NCBI GenBank assembly: GCA_018806915.1
Contig: JAGKQI010000007.1
Location: forward strand, 186,001-250,000
Source: Phytophthora colocasiae
Taxonomy: Eukaryota > Oomycota > Peronosporomycetes > Peronosporales > Peronosporaceae
Length of the DNA stretch: 64,000 bases
Reading direction: 5' to 3'
The notes beneath the pieces are model-generated. The model saw only the letters and a list, made by a program, of their open reading frames with translations. It was not told the origin of the DNA and did not search any database. The translations under genes were made by a program, and so were the position numbers. Positions 28,256 through 39,798 of this stretch are shown piece after piece. Each line of letters begins with the position of its first letter. Within the stretch, counting starts at the first letter, position 1.

Positions 28256-30518
28256 ATCTTCTCGGCAGCTTCGGGAAGCATATGCTTGCTTGGATCGAAC
28301 CACTGCCGGATGAGATTGTAGAACTCCTCCATTTGGCACTTGCCGTGATCATGAAGCTCTCCACAGCCGCGACATACAGAAGAAGCAGCGATCCGACGGA
28401 TGACCCTTCTTGCCGCACTTTTGGCAGGTGAGGCGCTTCCAACAGCCAAGATCCGAGTGTTTCCTGGATCCGCAGTGCGAGCAGCGCTGTCCTTCGTTGG
28501 AGAAGCGCGGTCGACGATCTGATGGCGTCGAGTCCGAGCTGACTTGGGTTGGATCCAGGTCCTTCTTAGGGTCTGAAGTTCCTGTCTTGGTCTCTGCTGG
28601 TCCGGTTGGCGTCGAGGTGATCGGTCGGTCACTCGAAGCTGCTACGTATGCTCTGCGGAGCTCGCCATCGGATCCAGAGTCGTCGGAGTCGGATCCTTCG
28701 GATTCTACGGCTTGCATAGAGCGGATCGCACGCGTCAGGCCGGTCAGCTGTAGGGTCGTAGTTGTCTTCGGCCGGAACTTGCTGGATCCTGACGACGGCT
28801 TCTTCTGTCTGGATCTCGAGCGATCCCGGGGCCGCAATACGTCCTCGAGTTGCTCCGCGTCCGCGAGTCGAAGTAGCGTCAGTTGATCTGCTAAACCGGC
28901 GTCCCCAAGTGTCTCGATGAAGTGCTCGACATGCTCGCGGCGAGCCTTGCCATCTCCATCCTTGACCATCACTCGAGCGCGAAGACCTGCTACGTTGAGG
29001 CGATATAGGTATTCCAGCGGTGACTCATCGGATCTCTTACGACCGTGGTAATACTGCCACGCCACCGAGACTCCGAGGCCACAGTACTGCGTCTGGTAGG
29101 CTTTCAGCAGATCACTCCACCTCAGTCTCGTGGATCAACTGAGCTGTCGGTACCAGTTTCGCGCTGGACCGGTGAGGAGATCTCCAAAGGTAAGACACTT
29201 TTCTTCGTCCGAAGCTTGATCTCTCGTGAAGGCTTACTTAACCAGGAGTTCACGAGGAAGGATCATGACGAGGAACGAGCAAGAACATGGATTAGTAATC
29301 AGGTCCGATATCGCAGAGACTCGGATCCCTTGGATCGTGCTAGCTCCTGCCGTAGCTGATGCAGCGGTGGTCGTCGCCGTACACCGGGGAGCAGATCCGT
29401 CGAGATCGTCGGGGTCGTACTTCCAGTTCTCGGGATGTGATCCTACTGACTCCATCTCGACGTCCCGGTATACAGGATCTGCAGCGCGCGTCGTGGCTTG
29501 TGGGACCGCAGTCATCTGTCGCTCCTTCAGGAACTTGTCCATGGCTGACTGGAAGTAAGCTTGCAGTCCGTTGGTGGATGCATGCGGCTGATCCACGGCT
29601 CGGGGCCGATCCGGCGACGGGGTGTTCAGCGTTCGAGTCGGCTTGGCATCCAGGATGTCAGTCAACATACGGGTTGTCAACATAGCAGCACCTGCGGGAC
29701 CGACCATACGTCGGGGTTCAGACGAGCAGTCAGTTCCTGCCTCGGACTCCGCCGAGGCGTATCGAGAGGATCCTGTCTGGTACTCCGGGGACTGCGCCAG
29801 CTTGGACATCGGATCTCGGATCGCTCGTCGCTCACCGACGAGGGGCTCCAGTCGGCTGAAGAGCGAGGCCGCTGCGATACGGATCCTGTCGTGTTCCAAA
29901 CGGAAGAGGTATCTCCGTCGAAGGCTCCCGTAGCAAAACCGGCTTCCTCGAGCAGGCGGAGGAGATCCAAAGCACTGTCCAGACTGTTCGTGGACTGAGC
30001 TGGTGCCGTGATGGGACCGGTGAGTGATCCAAGCAATCGAAGTTGTACGATCCTCATCACAGGGTCCTCCCGGAGGAAGTCCTCGAAAGCAACCCGGCGA
30101 TACGAAGCCTCCAGCTGGGTTGACGACCACTCTGACTTCACCTCCGGCTTCTCGTCGTCAGATCCTGGTGCCTTCAGCTTCTTACGCGCAGTCTTCGTCT
30201 TCTTCTTCGACGTTTTACCACCTGAGGGCTGCGCGTTGGTGGTGGTGGTGGATGAAGATCCAACAGCTTTCGCTGTCGAATCCCCATCCAGCGGTTCAGA
30301 ACGCGAGCTCTGAACCGCGGGGGTACCCGAAGGGACCTGGGGAGGAGGGGAGGTTTTTCTTCCGAGTCTGTTACGAGACTCGCCTCCTTCCTATCGACAG
30401 AACTCCTCCCAGGGCTCTGTCGATCTGTGGATCTAGCGTTCAGCAGTGCTGACGGCGATCCAACGCATTGTGGTGTAGTGGATCCGCTGGAATGAGCAGG
30501 GATCCAACGTTCACACAC
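28246..30518 (-). pseudogene. Gag of element A, first copy (broken)
   Basis: From an ATG near 30518 an N-terminal region with Pro- and Arg-rich tracts leads to LEDFLREDPVM-like sequence and then, in other frames, a long polar region. The capsid-type segment ESPLEYLYRLNVAGL parallels PLEFFYRLNSAAG of element C. Zinc knuckles CSHCGSRKHSDLGC and CQKCGKKGHPSDRC are CX2CX4HX4C. A third, CRGCGELHDHGKC (CX2CX3HX4C), follows after a 2-bp insertion at about 28378 that is absent from the second copy. Several frameshifts make it non-functional. Confidence 0.78.
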
Positions 30519-30569
30519 GGCGCCCAGACACTGACTAACGGAGGGGGTACTCCGATAACCGTGGGGGTT

Positions 30570-32247
30570 TGTCGCGAAGTCGGTGAAACTTTGGTCGCGG
30601 AGCAGGGGGCGTATAGTGAACCCTAGTTATACGACTACTGAAAAGGGGTTTTCAGAGCCGTACAACGGTAGGTTGGCGTGTGGTACCTTGCGGTATCCTC
30701 GTGGGTTCGTTGTCTTCGGAAATATGACCCTCGCCGGAGTCTGATAATGTGTTTGTGAAGAGAAGTTGGGGTTCCCTTGGAGTCTGGTGTCGGTATTCAG
30801 GAAATCCTTCCAGGAGCGTTCGGGAGTCGGAATCTCTGGGAACCAAGATGGTTTCCAGGAAGTCGGCGGTCGAAAAGAGGTTAATATACCAGAGAAAAGT
30901 CTGAAATCGGTGTCTGAATATCACAAATCCAGAACCGAGATACCTGACTTTCAGAGATAAACAACCAATATACAGAGTTCGAGAATATAAAAATATATAC
31001 ATTCTTTCTAGGCCCTTGAACGGTAGGCTAACACTCCAGGTCAACTAGGGACTTGCTACCAGACACCTGGTCTGTCTGGTATCCCTTTACGTTCGCGCAA
31101 CACCCTCTAGTATAGAGGGAAAATATAAACCAATACAATCGGTTATAAATAACAGTCTACCTTGCACTCTGAAAACGACTGTCTAGTTTCCAGAGCCTGT
31201 CTAAACGAGCAATATGAAATGGGCTACCGCTAGAGACAAAACAAACGACCCAACTAGGATATGGAATAGGCGGGTCCTTTCAGGTCGCTACGTTACCTGA
31301 TCTCCGCCTAAGGGGATTGAATAGGCGAGAGATCACACGGCAGCGATGCTTGGCGTGGCCTTGCAAACAGAAATACAACGACTTCTGGGTTACACGGAAA
31401 ATTGAACTCTGTTTATCGTTTATCTTCCTCATAACTATCATATATCTCTGGTAACTCTCTTCTTCTTGTCGTCTTTTGCGTCCTTTATGCAGTCAGTCTT
31501 CATATCTCAGGTACTCTTTGTCTTTGTATACATCTGGTACTTTGACTTGGTCTCAGTATGCAGTCTGTGCAGCCGATCTTGATGGGTTAACAGGTAGAGA
31601 CGTCATTACGGGGGATGTGCAGGTCAGTAATCACTTGAATGCGTGACTTGAACTTGGGTTCACTTGGTTTCAGTATGGTCTTGGATCTTCGGTGATTTCA
31701 GAGTCCGGTATCCTGATTTTCAGAGTCTGATGTCACTTGGTTTTCAGAGTCTTGGTCACTCAGAGTTAGAGAGACCAGAGTTTTGAGTAAGAAACCAGAG
31801 TACGGAGCACTAATGCTTCAACGTACATGAAGATCTTGAGGGTTGCGCGGGTGCGCGGCGTCCGGCGCGCGATACTTGGTCTCTGTGAGTATATATTGTG
31901 AATCCTTGGACCATCCATCGTCGCGCTGGACGGTAACGGGATGAGGTCCCTCAGAGATACGTTCTTCTGAGAGACTTTCCGCCAGAACTTAGGCACTCAT
32001 CGTCGGGGAAAGTCCGGTGACCAGACAGAGTGTAGTTGACCTTCAGAGTTGTGCACACTCTGAAGTACACTTCTGGTCTTTTGGGCCCCTTTACAGTCAG
32101 GCGAAGGTTTATCCACAATCTTCCACAGATGTCGCACGGGTGCGGCCGCGTCCCAAAATCCCTTTCGCTTATAACCCATAGTATAACCAATCACATCATA
32201 ACGTAATATCCACCTGTCGCTCGAAAATCGGAATTAACATCATGTCA
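30570..32247 (-). repeat. Hybrid solo-like LTR of family C at the duplication joint
   Basis: 1,678 bp, with no C internal sequence on either side. Up to 31398 its variants, including the type II block (31322-31399), match the LTR at 39799. From 31444 its variants match the LTR at 21320 (TATATCTCTGGTAACTC against TATCTTTCTGGTATCTC in 40669-40686). It is therefore the recombinant product of an unequal crossover, not a separate insertion. Confidence 0.88.
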
Positions 32248-32278
32248 TGCATCCCTTGCATACGCGTTCTTCACGTCG

Positions 32279-34654
32279 TCAATCAACGTTGACGACGGCA
32301 CACTTTGTCGTCATGACGCTAACTGCGTTGGCGTCGACCATCTCCGCATAGTCAGGTCGACGCGATAACGCGTCGGCCACTACATTGAGTCTTCCGGGTT
32401 TGTACTCCACCCGGAAGTTGTACTCCGCGAAGAAGGACAACCATCTCGCCATACGTTGCGAGATGTGCGGCGACTTAATCGCCGTACGCAATGATGCGCG
32501 GTCTGTATTGACCACGAACGGTCTACTCCCAAGTAGATACACTCGGAACTTTGCGAGTGCATACTTCATGGCAAGGAGCTCCTTGTCATGTACGGGGTAA
32601 TTACGCTCAGCTGGCTTCGGCTGACGCGATTGATAGTAGACCACACGATCACGCCCTTCGTGATCGTGTTGCATCAATGCGCATCCGATTGCAAAGTCGG
32701 ATGCATCGCACACTACGTGGAATGGACGATCTTGGTCCGCCACGGCCAAGATCGGCGCTTCAGTCAAGCCCTGCTTGACTGCACCGAATGCCTTCTCGCA
32801 CTCGGTCGTCCAAATCCACTCAGCTTCTTTCTTAAGAAGCTGTGACAACGGGCGAATCTTGCCCGCATAGTTCTCCACGTACTTGCACAAGTACGTGGCA
32901 AATGAGAACTGCCTCAGTTCCTTCACATTGGATGGCGTGGGCCATTCATTGATCACTCTGACCTTCTCTGGGTCAGGGCGCACGCCGTCTTTCCCCACGA
33001 GACACCCCAGCACGGGTATCTCGCTCGCCCCGAAGATACACTTCTTCAGGTTTGCATAGAGCTTATGTTTCCTCATAAGCTCTAGCAGCTTCCGGAGATG
33101 CACCTTGTGCATCTCAATGTCCGTCTTCCCGTTCACAGCCCGGCTGTGGATGAACACGTCGTCGAAATAACTCGGTGCGAAGTCGCGCGCACCGAGCGCA
33201 ATAGATGCGTCACGCACCTATTGAACGTTGCAGGGCGTTCTTAAGCCCCTGTGGCATTACGAGCCACTCCCAAAGCATACCTCTTGGAGTGCTTACCGCT
33301 GTGAGAGGGATATCCCTCTCACGCATGAGGACTTGACAGAATCCATCACGCAGATCTAGAGCACTGAAGATAGTGCTCAAGGCCATCGAATCGATGATAA
33401 CATCTTTTCGCGGTTTCGGCGTCTGCGCCAGTATCGTCGCATAGTTCAACTTGTTGTACGCATGAACGATGCGCCAGCCGCCCTGTGGTTTCTTAACACA
33501 GAACGTTGGGGTACTGTGCGGGGACTTCGATTCCCGCACTTGACCTGCAAGGCGACGACTTTCAAAGAAGTTGTCGATTGCTTGAACTTGTTCTCGCGGC
33601 AGTGGCCACTGCCGTGTAACACAGTACTTCGTGCCCGGCACGAGATCAATCTCGTGCTGTACGCCCTTATCCTTCGGAAGCTCCGAAGGAATCTCGTCCG
33701 GGAGTACATCCTTGTACTCCCGCAGAATCTCGTAATAGGGACTCGACTTCAACGAGTCCCAGCTCTGCTCCTCGAAACGTTGCTTCTTGGTCTTCGCACT
33801 GAGGGGCCATCGCCGTCAGTGATGCCATCGACGACGAGCTGCTTCAGCTCTTCGGCTTCGCGATCCACTCTCTCGATATCCGAGAGAATGCGAATTTGTT
33901 CGATGCGTCCATCGTAAAAGTCCGGCTTCCAACTCATCGTTGGAAGTGCGGTCAACGCCGACGCACACGTCGGCGGATTCTCCAACCGCATCCTCTGGTA
34001 CTGTAACCCAGTATCAGTTCGTGTCAAGACGTTCCTCGTCTTGACACTCGGTGTCTGCACTGCAGACACACCCTCCACAGTCACGGACTGGGACTCGCAA
34101 AGCTCTCTGAGCTTGCGCCGCGAAGGTCTGCCATGGAGCTCAGCTCCAGGCGCTCCACGTCCAAGGTATCTCACCTTGGACTGGACTTTATCGCAATCGT
34201 CAGCGGATTCCTTCCGCTTACTCGCACAATCAAGCACCGCTGCACGTGAGCACACAGGTTCTTCTGGTGCTGGACGTTTGCAACCGCCAGCACCTCCTGC
34301 CGCACAGTCGGTTCCCTGAACCGCTGCGCCTCCATCCGCTCCTACGGATTGAGCTTCATCCGCTACAACGGATGAAGCAACTGCATCGTCGACTCCCGGA
34401 GTCGACGTGCTCTCGCTAGCTTCCAGCGCTAGCGAGTGTTCGCTTATACACGTATCATCAGCTCCTGGGGCTGATGAACGATCGCTAGTTCCCGGAACTA
34501 GCAGCGAAGCGCCAGTAGCGTAGCTGACGCACGTCGGTTTCCCGAATTTTATTTTCTTCGTCAACTCCCAGAGTTGACGCGACGTCGTCGGCGCGACCCT
34601 TGGGGGCTTGAAGTACCTCCAAGGATACCGGTAATACCGGTAATACCGGTACAA
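32279..34654 (-). pseudogene. RT and RNase H of B2 (frameshifted)
   Basis: Same product as 23029-25407 but cut into three frames: 32279-33217 (RNase H and YFDD part), 33210-33752 (RT fingers and palm) and 33749-34654 (N-terminal region). Small indels near 32903 (altered LGLATYL), 33187, 33235 and 33808 distinguish it. The motifs SALDLRDGF, SYFDDVF and VVCDASDF remain. Confidence 0.85.
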
Positions 34655-34756
34655 TACCTTCTCTCAGGTGAATCGCATTCACCTGACCATCACTCATGTG
34701 ACAAACATCATTCAGATGTTTATGCGTCAGGTGATTATCATTCACCTGACCATCAC

Positions 34757-35710
34757 TCATGTGACCGCGACCTTCGGCTCAGATTTCTGAGTCGACACAC
34801 ATTTTCTCCCAACGACTCCCTGAGTCGCTGGCGGTCGCCGGCGGCGATCGGAGGCAGCGGCGGACGCTGCTGCCTCAACTGGGGAACCACATGCACCGCC
34901 CGGTGCATGTGCAGCACTGACAGGGCCATCGCTCTCTGTCGCGCATGTATTGTTGAAGCGTACGAGCGTACGCTTCTCCCAGTTGATCACCGGGCCATGC
35001 CGTGCAAGCCACGGCATGCCTAATACCAAGTCGAACTTATCGTCTAGATCTAAGACGATAAGGTCTTCTACAAAGGTCCTTCGTTTGTAAGAGAAGCGCA
35101 CACGGACCACGCGCTTCTCACTCCTCACGGTGGCACCTGTTGCCAACCGCGCCTCCAACACGTCGCGAGGCGTGTCGGTCTCTTCGAAGTCAAGCCTTCG
35201 AAGACTTCCCTGCCGAACAAAGTTGTTCGACGTGCCCGAGTCCACTAGGGCACGAAGAGAGTTCACTCTCTTCGACATCAGGATGACAAGGCCTGGCTTG
35301 TCATCTTGCATCTCGCAGCGAGAAACCTTCTCGCTGGGGGCAGCAGCCTTCAATGTCGCGTGTCCGAGTTCGACACGCGAGACTGCATTACCAGTAGGAC
35401 GCCCCGCGCCTACTGGTCCTTGGCGTTTTTGAACGCCCACCCGCTGTGCACTTGCGTGCATAGTGACCGATGTTACCACACAGGTAACATAGAACCTTGA
35501 CGTTCTTACGCTGCTGTTGACCAGCAGTCGTAGCACTCGAAAGGTCCATAGGCTCAGGACCTCCCGTCTTCGCAACAGGACGCGCCGGCTTCGGCGCGTT
35601 CGCATGGAGTTTAGCTTGACGCCGGCTAAACTCCTCTTGCATCGCAAGGCTAATCGCTTCTTCGAGAGTATTTGGATACTCTCGGAAGAGATACGTTTTG
35701 ACGGGACCAT
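34757..35710 (-). CDS. Aspartic protease region of B2
   Basis: 317 codons open. ALVDSGTSNNFV is the active site and FDLVLGMPWLARHGPVINW the C-terminal protease motif, complete here unlike in B1. The N-terminal part overlaps gag in the +1 frame, so its first residues are probably not all used. Stops separate it from RT. Confidence 0.78.
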   Translation of the reverse strand: MVPSKRISSESIQILSKKRLALRCKRSLAGVKLNSMRTRRSRRVLLRRREVLSLWTFRVLRLLVNSSVRTSRFYVTCVVTSVTMHASAQRVGVQKRQGPVGAGRPTGNAVSRVELGHATLKAAAPSEKVSRCEMQDDKPGLVILMSKRVNSLRALVDSGTSNNFVRQGSLRRLDFEETDTPRDVLEARLATGATVRSEKRVVRVRFSYKRRTFVEDLIVLDLDDKFDLVLGMPWLARHGPVINWEKRTLVRFNNTCATESDGPVSAAHAPGGACGSPVEAAASAAASDRRRRPPATQGVVGRKCVSTQKSEPKVAVT

Positions 35711-36395
35711 CTCTCAGTCCCTTCATGAACGTGACGACCTTGGTCGCCTGGTCGATCGGGTTGGCCACTATGTCCTATACCAGGTATCGAGCACGCTGGG
35801 CAAAGGTGTGAACATCATCCTTGCCCTGCTGCAGATCGAGAAACTCCGCTCTCGATCTGAACTCGTTCTTCGGAGGCTCAAACGCAAGCTTGAGTTCCTC
35901 CTTGAACACCTCGTACGTGCTGAAGCACGTAGGATCCGAGAGTCGGCGCCCATAGGCCCAACTCCTCGCACGTCCGCCAAGACATGACATGGCGAACGCG
36001 ACCTTCGACATCGGATCGACGATACGTCGAGCCGCAACGGCTGTGTCGAGTTCGACAAGCCAACGAAGGAGGGTCTCGTCCTCCTTCCCCGTGTAGGTAC
36101 TCACGTGGAGTTTCAACGACTCCACGCGTGGCTTAGGGGAAGCCACCGAGGCAGCAACATCTCGTTGCTCCTTAACAATGTACCCCAGAGCAACACCATG
36201 TTGCTCTGTCGGCGATAGCGTACGAAGCATCGTCGCTACCGCTGCCTCTCCAATGGCTTGCGAGAGTCTTTGGAGAGCCTCCCACTCTGGGTCCGACAGG
36301 TGGGCACAGTCCGTGCGCGTCACGGACATGTGAGGGGTCCCAGTGGATCCCTCATCCATTGGGGAGTTCTCTACCCCGCGTTCGTATGACTCCAT
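35388..36395 (-). pseudogene. Gag of B2 (single in-frame TAG)
   Basis: Open at 35775-36395 and 35388-35768 in the same frame, interrupted only by a TAG at 35772-35774. It carries the same capsid and zinc knuckle (CYLCGNIGHYARKC) as B1 but without the B1 nonsense and frameshift. B2 therefore shows the older state of this gag better. Confidence 0.85.
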
Positions 36396-36444
36396 ACGAA
36401 CGAACAGCAGTCGGTCGTGGGACGGACTACAAAGTGCTACCAGG

Positions 36445-36904
36445 TGTAATGGGTCTGCTTAGACCTATTAGGTGGCGTACACGTGCGCTTACGTGTATGA
36501 GGAAGCGTGCAAGTAGAATAGACTTAATTTAAGTATACTTATTTAAATAAGTATAATTAAATCAAATATAACAAAATTAACTGCAAAAATACCGTAAAAA
36601 TGAGAACTGGTTTTGAATTTGGCACGAAGCCATTATGGAACCTCCTAAAACTAATTGATCTATATCTAAAGGCTCCGCCAACGTGTGGTTGGCATAAACT
36701 CTGCTCAATGATTGGTAGAAATCCGTTACTTTCTACCAATAACAGGCACAAATGCACACGAACCACCCAATGATGTGGTTCCCTCATGTAGCCATTGGTG
36801 TGTACAGCACACCAAGGTCTGGGGTCCCTTTCCAACCTCTAACAGTTATCGCAACTGTTAGAGTTACAAGTGGTATAACCACTTGTACGTGTAATCCCGT
36901 TACA
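36445..36904 (-). repeat. LTR of B2
   Basis: 460 bp, copy of 27218-27676. Followed by CAGCC at 36905-36909. Confidence 0.92.
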
Positions 36905-37485
36905 CAGCCGGCACCATGAAGTCCATACCGAGGATTGCGTCACAGTCGGGCGGCAGATCTTCGCCGACCCAGACATCGCAGAAGTACACCAAGTACCCAG
37001 CCAAGGTAACCTTGATCCTTGTTTTGCCTGCTGCAATGTACAGCTGCTCACCAATTCCGAGGCATTCTTGTGTTTGACTAGTATCAATCTGGGGAGCCAA
37101 CCTTACGAGCAAAGGCGGCATCGATGATCGACACCTCGGATCCCGAGTCAAGAAGCACGGTGGACTTAGCATTGTTGATCTTGCACGTTGCCTTGGCCTG
37201 CTTGAAGTGTTTGCTGGGGACATGGTACTTCCAGTACCCGCGTGACTCTCCAGGCATTAGATCCAAGGACATGGCAACCTCGGATCTCTGGTACTCATCG
37301 TCTGTAGAGCGGAAGTTTGCAACTCTAGCCGTACGTTTCCCATGAAGTTCACATGTATTATCCAATAGATCCGTTCGCTTGTTGCTAACTTGATCCATGG
37401 CCTTCTTGTTCACATATGCATAGATGTAAGACGTTGAACGCTCGTCTCGTACCGGATTCAAACCCGGCGAGCGTCCTAGTTTAAC
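36905..37485 (-). pseudogene. Protease N-terminal part of element A, second copy
   Basis: VLLDSGSEVSIID and ILGMDFMVPA as in the first copy. The segment FCDVWVGEDLPPDCDAILG is in one frame here. Frame change near 37090. The -1 frameshift signal with the same fold is at 37438-37485 (heptamer 37479-37485). Confidence 0.8.
37438..37485 (-). promoter_or_regulatory. Gag-pro -1 frameshift signal, element A second copy
   Basis: Identical to 28208-28255. It is a duplicate, so it adds no independent evidence of conservation. Confidence 0.8.
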
Positions 37486-39747
37486 ATCTTCTCGGCAGCT
37501 TCGGGAAGCATATGCTTGCTTGGATCGAACCACTGCCGGATGAGATTGTAGAACTCCTCCATTTGGCACTTGCCGTGATCATGAAGCTCTCCACAGCCGC
37601 GACATACGAAGAAGCAGCGATCCGACGGATGACCCTTCTTGCCGCACTTTTGGCAGGTGAGGCGCTTCCAACAGCCAAGATCCGAGTGTTTCCTGGATCC
37701 GCAGTGCGAGCAGCGCTGTCCTTCGTTGGAGAAGCGCGGTCGACGATCTGATGGCGTCGAGTCCGAGCTGACTTGGGTTGGATCCAGGTCCTTCTTAGGG
37801 TCTGAAGTTCCTGTCTTGGTCTCTGCTGGTCCGGTTGGCGTCGAGGTGATCGGTCGGTCACTCGAAGCTGCTACGTATGCTCTGCGGAGCTCGCCATCGG
37901 ATCCAGAGTCGTCGGAGTCGGATCCTTCGGATTCTACGGCTTGCATAGAGCGGATCGCACGCGTCAGGCCGGTCAGCTGTAGGGTCGTAGTTGTCTTCGG
38001 CCGGAACTTGCTGGATACTGACGACGGCTTCTTCTGTCTGGATCTCGAGCGATCCCGGGCCCGCAATACGTCCTCGAGTTGCTCCGCGTCCGCGAGTCGA
38101 AGTAGCGTCAGTTGATCTGCTAAACCGGCGTCCCCAAGTGTCTCGATGAAGTGCTCGACATGCTCGCGGCGAGCCTTGCCATCTCCATCCTTGACCATCA
38201 CTCGAGCGCGAAGACCTGCTACGTTGAGGCGATATAGGTATTCCAGCGGTGACTCATCGGATCTCTTACGACCGTGGTAATACTGCCACGCCACCGAGAC
38301 TCCGAGGCCACAGTACTGCGTCTGGTAGGCTTTCAGCAGATCACTCCACCTCAGTCTCGTGGATCAACTGAGCTGTCGGTACCAGTTTCGCGCTGGACCG
38401 GTGAGGAGATCTCCAAAGGTAAGACACTTTTCTTCGTCCGAAGCTTGATCTCTCGTGAAGGCTTACTTAACCAGGAGTTCACGAGGAAGGATCATGACGA
38501 GGAACGAGCAAGAACATGGATTAGTAATCAGGTCCGATATCGCAGAGACTCGGATCCCTTGGATCGTGCTAGCTCCTGCCGTAGCTGATGCAGCGGTGGT
38601 CGTCGCCGTACACCGGGGAGCAGATCCGTCGAGATCGTCGGGGTCGTACTTCCAGTTCTCGGGATGTGATCCTACTGACTCCATCTCGACGTCCCGGTAT
38701 ACAGGATCTGCAGCGCGCGTCGTGGCTTGTGGGACCGCAGTCATCTGTCGCTCCTTCAGGAACTTGTCCATGGCTGACTGGAAGTAAGCTTGCAGTCCGT
38801 TGGTGGATGCATGCGGCTGATCCACGGCTCGGGGCCGATCCGGCGACGGGGTGTTCAGCGTTCGAGTCGGCTTGGCATCCAGGATGTCAGTCAACATACG
38901 GGTTGTCAACATAGCAGCACCTGCGGGACCGACCATACGTCGGGGTTCAGACGAGCAGTCAGTTCCTGCCTCGGACTCCGCCGAGGCGTATCGAGAGGAT
39001 CCTGTCTGGTACTCCGGGGACTGCGCCAGCTTGGACATCGGATCTCGGATCGCTCGTCGCTCACCGACGAGGGGCTCCAGTCGGCTGAAGAGCGAGGCCG
39101 CTGCGATACGGATCCTGTCGTGTTCCAAACGGAAGAGGTATCTCCGTCGAAGGCTCCCGCAGCAAAACCGGCTTCCTCGAGCAGGCGGAGGAGATCCAAA
39201 GCACTGTCCAGACTGTTCGTGGACTGAGCTGGTGCCGTGATGGGACCGGTGAGTGATCCAAGCAATCGAAGTTGTACGATCCTCATCACAGGGTCCTCCC
39301 GGAGGAAGTCCTCGAGAGCAACCCGGCGATACGAAGCCTCCAGCTGGGTCGACGACCACTCTGACTTCACCTCCGGCTTCTCGTCGTCAGATCCTGGTGC
39401 CTTCAGCTTCTTACGCGCAGTCTTCGTCTTCTTCTTCGACGTTTTACCACCTGAGGGCTGCGCGTTGGTGGTGGTGGTGGATGAAGATCCAACAGCTTTC
39501 GCTGTCGAATCCCCATCCAGCGGTTCAGAACGCGAGCTCTGAACCGCGGGGGTACCCGAAGGGACCTGGGGAGGAGGGGAGGTTTTTCTTCCGAGTCTGT
39601 TACGAGACTCGCCTCCTTCCTATCGACAGAACTCCTCCCAGGGCTCTGTCGATCTGTGGATCTAGCGTTCAGCAGTGCTGACGGCGATCCAACGCATTGT
39701 GGTGTAGTGGATCCGCTGGAATGAGCAGGGATCCAACGTTCACACAC
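37476..39747 (-). pseudogene. Gag of element A, second copy
   Basis: 37476-38294 is open for 272 codons with capsid segment, acidic Ser-rich part and all three zinc knuckles in one frame, ending in the stop of the frameshift site. The N-terminal part (38463-39747) is in several frames. Confidence 0.8.
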
Positions 39748-39798
39748 GGCGCCCAGACACTGACTAACGGAGGGGGTACTCCGATAACCGTGGGGGTT

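Larger units (their letters stand above)
27677..30569 (-). mobile_element. Family A gag-protease fragment, first copy
   Basis: The upstream half of the element whose pol lies at 1-3007. It begins with the B target duplication and is cut on the right at 30569 by the C LTR. The LTR and PBS of A are not in the window. Its copy at 36905-39798 differs by few bases. Confidence 0.88.
22998..32247. repeat. Tandem duplication unit 1 (B 5' part, A gag, C LTR)
   Basis: This 9.25-kb block is followed directly by a near-identical block at 32248-41481. Both start at the same base of B next to TGCA and both end with a C LTR. The flank left of the LTR at 30570 equals that left of 39799, and the flank right of 32247 equals that right of 22997. 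Those are the junctions expected of crossing-over between two C LTRs. Confidence 0.9.
32248..36904 (-). mobile_element. Family B fragment B2 (5' LTR to RNase H), duplicated
   Basis: Begins at the same base as 22998 (TGCATCCC). Carries RNase H, RT, protease, gag, PBS and the LTR 36445-36904, and lacks integrase and the 3' LTR. Not an independent insertion. Confidence 0.9.
36905..39798 (-). mobile_element. Family A gag-protease fragment, second copy
   Basis: Copy of 27677-30569, cut on the right by the C2 LTR. The zinc-knuckle part is better preserved than in the first copy. Confidence 0.88.

Noticed and set aside
29234..30130. 298-codon minus-strand ORF taken as one separate gene
   Set aside because: Only part of it continues the gag-like reading. 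Its start is in another frame than the neighbouring gag N-terminal segment. Treated as part of broken A gag.
30570..32247. Independent solo LTR insertion
   Set aside because: Its flanks are those of two other insertions and its variants switch from one to the other, so it is a recombination joint.
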